Notes: generated by a model from the letters alone, not told the origin. Shown: positions 8,618-17,355, counted from the first letter of the stretch. The stretch is DNA of 64,000 bases from Cellvibrionales bacterium UBA4451 (GCA_002390285.1 DGPB01000015.1:59595-123594); one strand, 5' to 3'. Program-made: numbers and translations.

Positions 8618-9604
8618 ATGCGCGATACAACCCCCCTGTTACTGAACACTGATTTCCCTCCTCTAGAAAGAACTGCACTCTCAACGTTGCAGATTAATCT
8701 GGGCTATCTTTGCAATTTAAGCTGTACCCACTGCCATGTAAATGCGGGTCCCAGCCGTACTGAATTGATGGACCTCGCCACTATTGAAATCGTCTTGGAG
8801 GTACTGCGACAAAAAAAAATAACGACGCTGGATCTTACCGGTGGTGCCCCGGAGATGAACCCCCACTTTCGTTATCTGGTCTCAGAAGCCAGCAAGTTGG
8901 GAGTTGAAGTCATTGACCGCTGCAATCTAACCATTTTGTTGGAGCCTGGTTATCAGGACTTGGCTCAGTTTCTTGCTGATCATCAAGTCACCGTGGCCGC
9001 TTCACTTCCCTGCTATTCAGAAAAAAATGTCACAGAGCAACGTGGAAAAGGCGTATTTCAGCAAAGCATCGATGCGCTGACACTACTTAATGAGATTGGT
9101 TATGGCGTCGATCCAACGCTCCCGTTGAACTTGGTGTATAACCCAAATGGCGCTTTTTTACCGCCTGACCAGCGGCAATTGGAGGCCGAGTATAAAGCAC
9201 GGCTTAGCACCGATTACGGTATTACGTTTAATCAACTGTTTACAATTACCAATATGCCCATTAGTCGTTTTGGTGCGGTACTTTTGGCGAAAAATGGGTA
9301 TGAGCCGTATATGCAGCTTCTAAAGGACAATTTTTTAGCGCCCAATTTGGACGCGGTGATGTGTCTGCAAACGGTGAGTGTAGATTGGCAGGGATATCTC
9401 TATGATTGCGATTTTAATCAGATGCTTGAAATCCCTATGCCTCTACCTAAGCTAGAGTCGAGGAGTGTGATTATCTCGGACGGACGTCGACATTTACGAG
9501 ATTTACTGAAGGTTGATGTTGTCGGTCAGGCCATTATGACGGCTGACCATTGCTATGGTTGTACGGCGGGCCAAGGTAGTAGTTGTGGCGGCGCGCTGGA
9601 CTAA
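8618..9604 (+). CDS. arsS: ArsS-family radical SAM/Cys-rich protein (arsenosugar biosynthesis type)
   Basis: 328 residues. The radical SAM cluster motif is CNLSCTHC, preceded by LQINLGYL; LDLTGGAPEMNP is the SAM-binding GGE-like motif typical of this family, and NLVYNPNGAFLPP is a family signature. The C-terminal Cys-rich tail HCYGCTAGQGSSCGG matches the ArsS/DUF3641 architecture. In characterised systems ArsS transfers the deoxyadenosyl group to dimethylarsenite made by ArsM, the step towards arsenosugars. Two glycosyltransferase-like genes often linked with it follow at once. No arsM is in the window, so the arsenic role is inferred from the family. Confidence 0.86.
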   Translation: MRDTTPLLLNTDFPPLERTALSTLQINLGYLCNLSCTHCHVNAGPSRTELMDLATIEIVLEVLRQKKITTLDLTGGAPEMNPHFRYLVSEASKLGVEVIDRCNLTILLEPGYQDLAQFLADHQVTVAASLPCYSEKNVTEQRGKGVFQQSIDALTLLNEIGYGVDPTLPLNLVYNPNGAFLPPDQRQLEAEYKARLSTDYGITFNQLFTITNMPISRFGAVLLAKNGYEPYMQLLKDNFLAPNLDAVMCLQTVSVDWQGYLYDCDFNQMLEIPMPLPKLESRSVIISDGRRHLRDLLKVDVVGQAIMTADHCYGCTAGQGSSCGGALD

Positions 9605-9606
9605 TC

Positions 9607-10278
9607 ATGGCCGTACCTCTCAGTATCATCATTCCTACGCTTAATGAACAGGCAGAGATAGAGTCTTGTCTTAAAAACCTACAAGCCCTCCGAAAAATGG
9701 GTGTCGAAGTGATTGTCGCTGATGGTGGGAGCATGGATCAAACCTGTGAATTGGCAACGCCGTATGCCGATCAAATAGTAAGTAGCGAGCGAGGCCGAGC
9801 ACGACAAATGAATACTGGCGCTGAGTTTGCCAGCGGAGAGCATCTGTTATTCCTACATGCTGATACCGAACTACCATCCGACTTTTCTATAGCATGGTTG
9901 GCCAGCCTTCAATGGGGATTTTTCCCTGTTAAATTAAGTGGTTCAGCATGGCAGCTCCGATTGATCGAGCGAGCTATGAATATACGGTCACGATTGTTCG
10001 GTATTGGTACGGGTGATCAAGCATTGTTTATACGTCACACATTGTTCAAATCGCTTAGTGGTTTTGCTGAGATACCCCTTATGGAGGATGTGGAATTTTG
10101 TCGCCGTTTGAAATCTATTAGTAAGCCAGCTTTTCAGCGAGGCGCTGTAACCACCTCGAGCCGTCGATGGGAGCAGCGAGGGATTGCTCGTACGGTAATG
10201 CAAATGTGGTGTTTACGCTGGGCCTATTTTTTTGGCGTCTCGCCCGAAAGACTGGCCCGGCACTACTATTCATCATGA
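9607..10278 (+). CDS. TIGR04283-type family 2 glycosyltransferase
   Basis: 223 residues from ATG 9607, two bases after the arsS-like stop; a longer in-frame start at 9583 would overlap that gene. The GT-A nucleotide-binding fold shows as LSIIIPTLNEQAEIESCL, the acidic VIVADGGSMDQT, and FLHADTELPSD (DxD-like). GIGTGDQALFIR and EIPLMEDVEFCRRL are family signatures. Homologues are regularly paired with a TIGR04282 protein and ArsS, and are annotated as arsenosugar-associated. The stop overlaps the next start as ATGA. Confidence 0.88.
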   Translation: MAVPLSIIIPTLNEQAEIESCLKNLQALRKMGVEVIVADGGSMDQTCELATPYADQIVSSERGRARQMNTGAEFASGEHLLFLHADTELPSDFSIAWLASLQWGFFPVKLSGSAWQLRLIERAMNIRSRLFGIGTGDQALFIRHTLFKSLSGFAEIPLMEDVEFCRRLKSISKPAFQRGAVTTSSRRWEQRGIARTVMQMWCLRWAYFFGVSPERLARHYYSS

Positions 10279-10973
10279 CGGTATGGCCCATAATGACAGC
10301 GCGATCCAGATCGACAGTATTGTCCAGAACAAAGTTGCAGTACCCTGACAGTTGTCTACTGCAATTTGCTAAAGCCCCTATAGTCGGACAGGTAAAAACT
10401 CGCCTTCAGCCTGCTTTGGATGAAGAGGGTTGTTTGGCCTTGCATCGTGCCTTGGTGAAATACCAGTTTGATGTGCAGCAGTCAGCCGCAGTATCAAATG
10501 TGGAGCTATGGTGTAGTGCTGAACATCGTTTTTTTCATCAGTTAATCGAGGGATCAGATACTCTGCTTGCTCTACAGCAAGGGCGTGATCTTGGAGAGCG
10601 AATGGCCAATGCATTTGCTGCCCGGTTAACGCAATTTAATCGTGTGATCATTATCGGCAGTGACTGCCCAGCCATTAACAGTGAGTACGTTGCGCAAGCA
10701 TTCGCGGCTCTCGATAACAATGTGCCTGCAGTATTTGGCCCTGCCGTCGATGGAGGGTATGTGTTGATAGGGTTAAATTGCTTAAATCTAACCTTGTTTA
10801 CTGATATTCCCTGGGGAACAGGGGAGGTGATGACCGTGACACGGAATAGGTTGAATAGTATGGGTTGGCGCTGGAAAGAATTGCCGTCCTTACCTGACAT
10901 TGATCGCCCGGATGACCTCGTGGAGCTGTCACATTTCGATGAGTTGAAAAACTTTTCTATTGAAAATAGATAA
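10275..10973 (+). CDS. TIGR04282-type glycosyltransferase-like protein (arsenosugar cluster)
   Basis: 232 residues from the ATG at 10275 that overlaps the upstream stop (ATGA); the ATG at 10293 is another possibility. The nucleotide-sugar transferase pattern LLQFAKAPIVGQVKTRL opens the domain, with GRDLGERMANAF, IIIGSDCPAI and FGPAVDGGYVLIGL following. The family resembles CofC/MobA-like nucleotidyltransferases, so it may activate or transfer the sugar rather than act as a classical glycosyltransferase. Tight coupling to the preceding gene argues for a joint reaction. Confidence 0.86.
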   Translation: MTVWPIMTARSRSTVLSRTKLQYPDSCLLQFAKAPIVGQVKTRLQPALDEEGCLALHRALVKYQFDVQQSAAVSNVELWCSAEHRFFHQLIEGSDTLLALQQGRDLGERMANAFAARLTQFNRVIIIGSDCPAINSEYVAQAFAALDNNVPAVFGPAVDGGYVLIGLNCLNLTLFTDIPWGTGEVMTVTRNRLNSMGWRWKELPSLPDIDRPDDLVELSHFDELKNFSIENR

Positions 10974-11001
10974 CATATTGAAATATAAGGGTATATTTTT
11001 C

Positions 11002-11030
11002 TTGACGACGTTCCGTTTTAAGCCTATTTT
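11002..11030 (+). promoter_or_regulatory. Sigma70-type promoter for the 59-aa gene
   Basis: TTGACG at 11002-11007 and TATTTT at 11025-11030 are separated by exactly 17 bases. Transcription would start near 11037, about 60 bases before the ATG at 11100. The spacing and the near-consensus -35 box make this one of the better promoter candidates in the window. Confidence 0.5.
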
Positions 11031-11040
11031 TCGAGAAACA

Positions 11041-11060
11041 GGTAGTGGCAAATCACTACC
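11041..11060 (+). other. Leader hairpin before the 59-aa gene
   Basis: Perfect 7-bp inverted repeat GGTAGTG / CACTACC with a 6-base loop, lying in the predicted 5' leader. No T-run follows, so it is not a terminator; it could stabilise the leader or bind a regulator. Confidence 0.5.
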
Positions 11061-11099
11061 TTGCTGAGGTAGGTGGTATCGAGATGAAGGAGTTTCGGT

Positions 11100-11279
11100 A
11101 TGAGTGGTAAAAATGCGCTAGAAGACAATGATTTTGATGTAGAGGACGACGCTACAGGTCAGGATGTTAAAGAGGTTGTCAGTGCTGCTTGGGCTGACAT
11201 CAGGCGCCGGTTGGAAGACCAGCTCGACGAAAGACGTTTGCAAAAAAATATTCAGGATTACGACTTCGACCTGGATTGA
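11100..11279 (+). CDS. PA3496-family small protein (putative envelope integrity)
   Basis: 59 residues, with AAGGAG seven bases before the ATG. Highly acidic N-terminal half, then a short charged helix WADIRRRLEDQLDERRLQKN and an acidic tail IQDYDFDLD. The RRRLED...ERRL...DYDF pattern is that of the PA3496 family, annotated as putative envelope integrity proteins in pseudomonads; no biochemical function is established. It has its own promoter and leader hairpin and precedes the ccm operon. Confidence 0.75.
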   Translation: MSGKNALEDNDFDVEDDATGQDVKEVVSAAWADIRRRLEDQLDERRLQKNIQDYDFDLD

Positions 11280-11363
11280 TATCCGCTGCTCAGTTCATTT
11301 GCATCTTGATTGATGTTAATCCTGTTATCTTTTCTCTTATTTGCTCAAGTTTTTGGCATAATA

Positions 11364-11383
11364 CCGGCTTTATTAAAAGCCGG
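11364..11383. other. Perfect 8-bp inverted repeat upstream of ccmA
   Basis: CCGGCTTT and AAAGCCGG flank a 4-base loop ATTA. No T-run follows on either strand, so an intrinsic terminator is doubtful; it lies 26 bases before the ATG of ccmA and could affect ccm translation or act as an operator. Confidence 0.5.
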
Positions 11384-11409
11384 ATTATCCATTGTCATCC
11401 CAAACCGCC

Positions 11410-12033
11410 ATGTTTTCACTACACTCTGTCGCCTTTGAGCGGGATGACAGACGGTTTTTTTCTGATATTAATTTGACACTTGTGCCGGGTGATATTCTCC
11501 AAGTTGAAGGGCCCAATGGCTGTGGCAAGACCACGTTGTTACGAATTATTTCTACTGCATTGAGCCCTACTTCTGGGCAATTGTTGTGGCACGGTAAAGA
11601 TATCTCTCGGCATCGATTGGATTATCTCTCAAACCTGCTATTTTTAGGGCACCTTCCTGGGCTAAAGCAATCACTTTCACCTGAAGAAAACCTACTGTGG
11701 TGGCGTCGTATTAATGCCAATAATAGTCAGTTAAGTAATAGACAGGTTTTAGCCAAGATGGGGCTTAGTGGCTATGAAGATGTGCCTTGTTACGCATTGT
11801 CTGCTGGTCAGCAACGGCGTGCTGCACTCGCTAGGTTACTGATTACCGAGGCATCGTTGTGGGTACTGGATGAACCCTTTACCGCTATTGATAAACAGGG
11901 TGTAGTTCAACTTGAAGGGTTGCTGATGGACCACGTGAACAAAGGTGGGGTGGTTATCCTGTCTACTCATCAGGATTTGCGGATTGAGGGTATTCTACGG
12001 TTGTCTCTGCCATTGTTGGCGGAGGTAGCCTGA
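11410..12033 (+). CDS. ccmA: Cytochrome c maturation ATP-binding protein CcmA
   Basis: ATPase of the CcmABCD complex, which drives release of heme-loaded CcmE; 207 residues from ATG 11410 (a TTG at 11392 would add six residues; neither has a clear ribosome site). Walker A is GPNGCGKTTLLRI, the signature LSAGQQRRAALARLL, Walker B LWVLDEPFTAID, and the H-loop STHQD. The small size without extra domain is typical of CcmA. It opens the ccm operon and is followed two bases later by ccmB. Confidence 0.95.
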   Translation: MFSLHSVAFERDDRRFFSDINLTLVPGDILQVEGPNGCGKTTLLRIISTALSPTSGQLLWHGKDISRHRLDYLSNLLFLGHLPGLKQSLSPEENLLWWRRINANNSQLSNRQVLAKMGLSGYEDVPCYALSAGQQRRAALARLLITEASLWVLDEPFTAIDKQGVVQLEGLLMDHVNKGGVVILSTHQDLRIEGILRLSLPLLAEVA

Positions 12034-12035
12034 TC

Positions 12036-12707
12036 ATGGCTGGTATTTTTTCGACCATTCTCCGGCGTGACCTGCTGCTGGCATGTCGCCATAGGGGTGA
12101 AATAGCCAATCCGGTGATTTTCTTTTTTATCGTGGTGACACTGGTACCACTGGGCTTGACGCCAGAAGCTAGTCGTTTGGCCGAAATTGCTCCCGGTATT
12201 TTATGGGTGATGGCACTTTTGGCATCGTTGTTATCGGTAGAGGGTTTGTTTCAAAGTGATTATCGTGACGGTACATTAGAGCAGCTACTGATCACACCAC
12301 AGCCCCTTTATCTTATGGTTTTGGCTAAGGTACTTGCACATTGGTTAATCACGGGCCTTCCTTTAACTCTTCTGGCACCCATTTTAGGTATGATGTTGTC
12401 CCTGCCAAAGGCCGGCTATTTGCCTCTAGTGTTCAGTTTACTCATGGGTACAGCAGTGCTGAGCCTAATTGGTGCCATAGGTGCAGGTTTGACAGTAGCA
12501 TTAAGGAAGGGTGGGTTGTTGTTGTCATTGATCGTGATGCCACTCTACATGCCGGTGCTGATATTCGGCGCCAGTACGGTTCAGCGGGCAGTTGATGGGT
12601 TTTCTGTTGCGGGGCCGTTGGCGGTGTTAGGTGCGTTACTGGCTTTTTCACTATTGGTCTCGCCCTTTGCTACAGCGGGTGCGTTACGAGTGAGTATGCA
12701 CGGTTAA
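12036..12707 (+). CDS. ccmB: Heme exporter CcmB, inner-membrane permease
   Basis: 223 residues, six hydrophobic segments, usual CcmB length. Diagnostic patterns are an N-terminal RRDLLLACRHRGEIANP, FQSDYRDGTLEQLLI between segments, and PLYMPVLIFGA. CcmB partners CcmA; despite the historical name, the complex is thought to power CcmE release rather than heme export. It follows ccmA with a two-base gap. Confidence 0.95.
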   Translation: MAGIFSTILRRDLLLACRHRGEIANPVIFFFIVVTLVPLGLTPEASRLAEIAPGILWVMALLASLLSVEGLFQSDYRDGTLEQLLITPQPLYLMVLAKVLAHWLITGLPLTLLAPILGMMLSLPKAGYLPLVFSLLMGTAVLSLIGAIGAGLTVALRKGGLLLSLIVMPLYMPVLIFGASTVQRAVDGFSVAGPLAVLGALLAFSLLVSPFATAGALRVSMHG

Positions 12708-12755
12708 AAAAGACGGTTGGTGATGTTATTGAGTAGCGAGGGTTAAAAGACAAAG

Positions 12756-13523
12756 ATGTGGCAATGGTTTTATCGCTTGGGGTCACCACGCTGGTTTTAT
12801 CAAACCAGTGGTAAATGGCTACCATGGTTGTCTGTACTGACTGCGATACTGTTGGGTGTCGGTGTGGTGTGGGGGTTGGGTTTTGCTCCGGAAGATGCGA
12901 AGCAGGGCAATAGCTTTAGAATTATTTATATCCATGTTCCGGCATCTTTTCTCGCATTGGCTGGCTATTACGTGATGGCCATTGCGGGCGCTGTAGGCCT
13001 GATTTGGAAAATGAAGTTGGCTGATATGGTGATGAAGTCAGCAGCCCCTATTGGAGCGGTACTAACCTTCGTGGCGCTTGTGACGGGCGCAATTTGGGGT
13101 AAGCCAACGTGGGGGACTTACTGGGTATGGGACGCTCGAATAACATCCATGCTGGTATTGTTTTTCTTGTATCTGGGGGTGATTGCCTTGCAATATTCCT
13201 ATACCAGTCAAGATGCTGCGAGTAAGGCCAGTGCTGTGTTATCACTCGTGGGTATGGTAAATATTCCCATCATCTACAAGTCGGTGGACTGGTGGTATAC
13301 GTTGCACCAGCCTGCCACCATTAGGTTTACTGAGGCTCCTTCTATGCACCCCGATATGTTTCATCCTCTGCTGGTGATGATCCTTGGGTTTTATTGTTTT
13401 TATACAGTGGCATTGATTCTTAATACTCGGGTAGAAATTCTTCATCGAGAGCGTCGGACGCGCTGGGTACAAGACATGGTGCTCGAGACACCTATATCTG
13501 AGATCAGGGAAGGGCAGAATTAA
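12756..13523 (+). CDS. ccmC: Heme-handling protein CcmC
   Basis: 255 residues, six membrane segments. The tryptophan-rich WWD motif is present as WGKPTWGTYWVWDARITS, and the flanking heme-ligand histidines lie in YIHVPAS and SMHPDMFHP. CcmC moves heme to the periplasmic side and loads it on the histidine of CcmE together with CcmD. The stop shares a base with the ccmD start (TAATG). Confidence 0.96.
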   Translation: MWQWFYRLGSPRWFYQTSGKWLPWLSVLTAILLGVGVVWGLGFAPEDAKQGNSFRIIYIHVPASFLALAGYYVMAIAGAVGLIWKMKLADMVMKSAAPIGAVLTFVALVTGAIWGKPTWGTYWVWDARITSMLVLFFLYLGVIALQYSYTSQDAASKASAVLSLVGMVNIPIIYKSVDWWYTLHQPATIRFTEAPSMHPDMFHPLLVMILGFYCFYTVALILNTRVEILHRERRTRWVQDMVLETPISEIREGQN

Positions 13524-13741
13524 TGTTTCAGTTTGACAGTTTAAGTGAATTTATACAGATGGGAGGCCATGGCACATATGTCTGGGTTTCCTACCTGATT
13601 ACACTATTAGTACTGGTGTGGTTGGTGGTCAGCCCATTACACCGTAAACGGAAGCTTATGCAGGACGTTATCAGACAGCAATGTCGGGAAGCCGCGCGTC
13701 AGAAAAACGCCGATATAGTACAAAACACATTCCAAGGGTAG
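13523..13741 (+). CDS. ccmD: Heme exporter small subunit CcmD
   Basis: 72-residue single-span protein: [18 protein letters not shown] opens the membrane segment, followed by a positively charged cytoplasmic tail. GGHGxYVW is the family hallmark. CcmD is needed to release holo-CcmE from CcmC. It overlaps the ccmC stop by one base, indicating translational coupling. Confidence 0.92.
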   Translation: MFQFDSLSEFIQMGGHGTYVWVSYLITLLVLVWLVVSPLHRKRKLMQDVIRQQCREAARQKNADIVQNTFQG

Positions 13742-13800
13742 AGTGCGGCAATCTCAAGTTTGCCAGCTTCGATATTAAAGAGACAGAGAAAGAGAAAGTT

Positions 13801-14265
13801 ATGCATCCAATTCGTCGCCAACGGCTTTTTCTGGTTGTTTTTATTGTCGTCACGGCCTCCATTGCGGTAGGCCTGTTGAGCTTCGCCCTTCGGGAAAATA
13901 TTAATTTGTTCTATCCGCCTTCAGATATTGTTTCTGGTGAAGCTCCTGTGGGTGTACGTATTCGTGCCGGCGGTATGGTGCTGGGCGGCAGCCTAGAGAG
14001 AGCCAGTGATTCCCTTTTTATGAGCTTTCAGATTACCGATGGGGAAGCTGATGTAGAAGTTCATTACACCGGTATTCTTCCTGATCTGTTTGCTGAGGGA
14101 GAGGCTGCGGTGGTAATGGGTGAGCTTGATCAGCAGGGTATCTTTATGGCATCAGAAGTACTGGCAAAGCATGATGAAAATTATACTCCGCCTGAAGTGG
14201 CCGATGCCATGGAAGCTGCGCATCAACGGGCCTCTGATAACGCGCCATCTACTGATGAGTCTTGA
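13801..14265 (+). CDS. ccmE: Periplasmic heme chaperone CcmE
   Basis: 154 residues from ATG 13801; in-frame codons upstream extend into ccmD but the family starts here with MHPIRRQR and a single N-terminal anchor (about residues 9-29). The beta-barrel contains [13 protein letters not shown]. The covalent heme ligand is the histidine of [14 protein letters not shown], the canonical H-x-x-x-Y type of CcmE. A short charged C-terminal tail follows. Confidence 0.96.
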   Translation: MHPIRRQRLFLVVFIVVTASIAVGLLSFALRENINLFYPPSDIVSGEAPVGVRIRAGGMVLGGSLERASDSLFMSFQITDGEADVEVHYTGILPDLFAEGEAAVVMGELDQQGIFMASEVLAKHDENYTPPEVADAMEAAHQRASDNAPSTDES

Positions 14266-14316
14266 TTTTAATATGTTACTGAATTTATTGGTGACCTTTG
14301 TTCGGAGGGGAGAGAA

Positions 14317-16305
14317 ATGATCGCTGAATATGGGCATTTTGCACTGATATTGGCACTGATATTGGCGCTGATTCAGTCGGTGATCCCTCAAGCCGGTGCC
14401 GCTACAGGGAATCGATTGTGGATGGCCTCAGTCAGGCCTCTAGTGGTGGGCCAGACTCTGATGGTGGTGTTTAGTTTCGGCTGTTTGATTGCTCTCTTTC
14501 TCGGGGATAATTTTTCTGTGCGTTATGTGGCAGCAAATTCTAATACCCTGTTGCCCGATTACTACAAGGTCAGTGCAGTGTGGGCAGCTCATGAAGGCTC
14601 ATTGCTGCTCTGGGTACTCATTTTGGCGTTGTGGAGTCTGGCAGTAGCGATGTTCAGTCGAACGTTACCCCAGCAGTTGGTAGCCAGAGTCTTGGGTGTG
14701 ATGGGGTTGATCAGCGTTGGTTTCTATCTGTTTCTATTGCTTACATCGAATCCTTTTGAGCGCAGTTTGCCGTTCTACCCTCTTGAGGGTGCAGACCTTA
14801 ATCCACTGCTTCAGGATATTGGGCTCATTTTCCACCCACCGATGCTTTATATGGGGTATGTGGGTTTTTCTGTCGCTTTTTCGTTTGCCATTGCCGCATT
14901 AATCGCGGGACGAATGGATGCTGCCTGGGCCCGTTGGACGAGACCTTGGACGACGGTGGCATGGGTATTTTTGACGCTTGGTATTGCACTTGGTAGTTGG
15001 TGGGCTTATTACGAATTGGGCTGGGGTGGCTGGTGGTTTTGGGACCCTGTAGAGAATGCCTCTTTTATGCCCTGGTTAGTCGGCACGGCCTTAGTCCACA
15101 CATTAGCTGTCACGGAAAAACGGGGTGTATACCGCAGCTGGACTTTACTTCTGGCTATTATTGCCTTTTCGCTGAGTTTACTAGGGACATTCCTGGTTCG
15201 TTCTGGTGTCCTGACATCAGTGCATGCTTTTGCGACAGACCCTACACGAGGTATATTTATTCTTGGCTTTCTTGCTGTAGTCATTGGTGGCTCTCTATTG
15301 TTGTATGCCCTTCGAGGGCCTGCCGTTAGAGGAACAGCAAGTTTTATTGGACTGTCACGGGAGATGTTCCTGTTAATCAATAATATTCTGCTTGTCAGTA
15401 TTATGGTGATCATTCTTCTGGGAACACTCTATCCACTGATTGCTGATGTAATGGGGTGGGGAAAAATCTCTGTTGGCCCACCTTACTTCAATTTATTTTT
15501 TATACCGTTGATGCTTCTGCTGGCAGTGCTTATGGTTGTTGGTTCAGTACTGCGCTGGAAGCGCAATACATTGTCAGACCTGATGCGTAGTCTCAATATT
15601 CCTTTGATATCAGCATTGGTGATTGGGGGTTTACTCCCTTTGTGGTTTCGCGAAAATTATCAGGCTGGGGGCTATCAGATCATGGCCGCAGTTACGGTCG
15701 CAGTAGCGGTTTGGGTCTTTACGGTGACGCTGTTAGATGTTTGGCAGAAGACGGGGCGCTCCCGTTCTTTTTGGCAGGGATTACAACGTCTCAAGAGCAG
15801 CTACTACGGTATGGTGTTAGCTCATATGGGGGTGGCAGTGTGTATTGTTGGCGCAGGATTGACCAGTATATATAGTGTACAGCGCGATATTCGGATGGAG
15901 CCAGGTGAGCAGGCTGACGTTGCTGGTTATCAGTTTGAGTTTGTAGAAATGCGTCCGGTACAAGGACCTAACTATTTTGCCGATCAGGCCTTGATTCTTG
16001 TGACGAAGGATAATAAGTCTGTCGCCGAGTTGACACCCGAAAAGCGTCGTTATATGGCCAGCGGCCAAACCATGACAGAAGCTGATATCGACGGTGGGCT
16101 TTTTCGCGATCTATATGTTGCGTTGGGGGAGCCACTCATGGGGGATGCTTGGGCTATCAGGGTCTATGTAAAACCGTTTGCACGCTGGATTTGGTTTGGT
16201 GGGCTGATGATTGCTGTTGGTGGCCTAATAGCTGTATTGGATAAACGCTATCGACGACAGACGGTTTCTTCCCCTGCGCGGAGCAGTCTGGTAGCAGATG
16301 CTTAA
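14317..16305 (+). CDS. ccmF: Cytochrome c heme lyase subunit CcmF
   Basis: 662 residues with many membrane segments. The WWD motif WGGWWFWDPVENASF, LVHTLAVTEKRGVYRSW and VRSGVLTSVHAFATDP are all conserved, and the C-terminal periplasmic part before the last membrane segment is intact. CcmF, with CcmH and CcmI, ligates heme from CcmE to CxxCH motifs of apocytochromes. The N-terminus has a small internal repeat of about 12 bases coding LALI twice. Confidence 0.97.
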   Translation: MIAEYGHFALILALILALIQSVIPQAGAATGNRLWMASVRPLVVGQTLMVVFSFGCLIALFLGDNFSVRYVAANSNTLLPDYYKVSAVWAAHEGSLLLWVLILALWSLAVAMFSRTLPQQLVARVLGVMGLISVGFYLFLLLTSNPFERSLPFYPLEGADLNPLLQDIGLIFHPPMLYMGYVGFSVAFSFAIAALIAGRMDAAWARWTRPWTTVAWVFLTLGIALGSWWAYYELGWGGWWFWDPVENASFMPWLVGTALVHTLAVTEKRGVYRSWTLLLAIIAFSLSLLGTFLVRSGVLTSVHAFATDPTRGIFILGFLAVVIGGSLLLYALRGPAVRGTASFIGLSREMFLLINNILLVSIMVIILLGTLYPLIADVMGWGKISVGPPYFNLFFIPLMLLLAVLMVVGSVLRWKRNTLSDLMRSLNIPLISALVIGGLLPLWFRENYQAGGYQIMAAVTVAVAVWVFTVTLLDVWQKTGRSRSFWQGLQRLKSSYYGMVLAHMGVAVCIVGAGLTSIYSVQRDIRMEPGEQADVAGYQFEFVEMRPVQGPNYFADQALILVTKDNKSVAELTPEKRRYMASGQTMTEADIDGGLFRDLYVALGEPLMGDAWAIRVYVKPFARWIWFGGLMIAVGGLIAVLDKRYRRQTVSSPARSSLVADA

Positions 16306-16328
16306 CAAGATAAGAGAATGACAATTAA

Positions 16329-16853
16329 GTGGCCAGATTAAAACTGTTTTTACCCCTAGTCGTATTTATCGTGTTGGCGATTTTCCTGCTCAATGGGTTG
16401 GATCGCGACCCCAATGCCATGCCTTCAGCGTTGATTGATCGGCCTATTCCGGAATTTTCCCTTGCTGTGCTTGGTGATGAAGGTAACAAGGTAGATCAGG
16501 CTATTTTTCAGGGTAAACCTGCATTACTCAATGTCTGGGCTACTTGGTGTATTTCCTGCCGCGTAGAGCATCCTTACCTGAATAAGTTGTCTGGGGAGGG
16601 TGTGAGAATTATTGGTCTGAATTACAAGGACGATATTGTGGCAGCCCGTCAATGGCTGGAGGAAAAGGGTGATCCTTACGTCTTAAGTATTGTTGATGAC
16701 ACGGGTCGTATGGGTTTGGATTTAGGTGTATTTGGTGCGCCGGAAACCTATGTGGTGGATAGTTCTGGGACTATACGTTACAAGCATGTAGGTGTGATCG
16801 ATGATCGAGTATGGCAAAAGCATCTTTTGTCTGTATGGCAACAAATTCAATGA
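16329..16853 (+). CDS. ccmG: Thiol:disulfide interchange protein CcmG/DsbE
   Basis: 174 residues from a GTG start; the nearby ATG at 16318 is out of frame and stops quickly. An N-terminal membrane anchor (about residues 5-22) precedes a thioredoxin-like domain with LNVWATWCISCRVEHPYL, giving the CxxC pair, and GVFGAPETYVVD with the cis-proline. CcmG reduces the cysteines of apocytochrome c before heme ligation. Its CxxC reads C-I-S-C. Confidence 0.95.
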   Translation: MARLKLFLPLVVFIVLAIFLLNGLDRDPNAMPSALIDRPIPEFSLAVLGDEGNKVDQAIFQGKPALLNVWATWCISCRVEHPYLNKLSGEGVRIIGLNYKDDIVAARQWLEEKGDPYVLSIVDDTGRMGLDLGVFGAPETYVVDSSGTIRYKHVGVIDDRVWQKHLLSVWQQIQ

Positions 16854-16862
16854 GGCAATAAC

Positions 16863-17231
16863 ATGGCAGAAGAAGATTACCAAAGAGGTATGGGTGTTCG
16901 ACGTCAAGTGATGGGCGATGAGTTCGTGGACCGTGCAATGGCTGCCGTCACTGACTTCACTCAACCCGTTCAGGATTACATTAATGAAAACTGCTGGGGT
17001 TCCGTTTGGGCCAGGGATACTCTCCCGCTAAAGACACGCAGTATCATCACTATAGCTACGTTGGCGGCACTAAAGGCACCTAATGAACTGAAAGGTCACG
17101 TTAGAGGAGCCCTTCGTAATGGTTGCACCCCAGAAGAAATTCGCGAAATACTTTTACACACAGGTCCTTATATAGGTGCTCCTGCCCTACAGGAAGCTTT
17201 TCGTGCAGCAAAGGAAGTGCTTGAAGAATAG
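16863..17231 (+). CDS. Carboxymuconolactone decarboxylase-like (CMD/AhpD fold) protein
   Basis: 122 residues, nine bases after ccmG with GAGG overlapping the ccmG stop. CWGSVWARDTLPLKTRSII and LKGHVRGALRNGCTPEEI match the PcaC-like CMD family, including the HVR motif. No other protocatechuate-pathway gene is close, so a role as 4-carboxymuconolactone decarboxylase is doubtful; small CMD proteins also act as peroxidase partners or have unknown roles. Its position between ccmG and ccmH is unusual and suggests either chance insertion or a redox-related accessory role (inference). Confidence 0.85.
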   Translation: MAEEDYQRGMGVRRQVMGDEFVDRAMAAVTDFTQPVQDYINENCWGSVWARDTLPLKTRSIITIATLAALKAPNELKGHVRGALRNGCTPEEIREILLHTGPYIGAPALQEAFRAAKEVLEE

Positions 17232-17355
17232 CTGGGCTTGGGGTGTGCTTACATAAGACTCCATGTTCAGGGGCGGGCCTGAATTCGTTTTATCCTGCTG
17301 GTCAGGAAGTGTTGGCCGAGATGGGCAGTCAATGAAAAATATAGGAATAGGGTAA

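Noticed and set aside
10167..10274. Longer start for the TIGR04282 gene
   Set aside because: It would overlap the preceding gene by over 100 bases; the ATGA overlap at 10275 is the natural start.
11276..11476. 66-codon frame between the PA3496-family gene and ccmA
   Set aside because: Overlaps the true ccmA start in another frame and shows no protein character beyond hydrophobicity.
13681..13800. Longer ccmE start inside ccmD
   Set aside because: CcmE proteins begin with a short basic stretch before the anchor, which matches ATG 13801.
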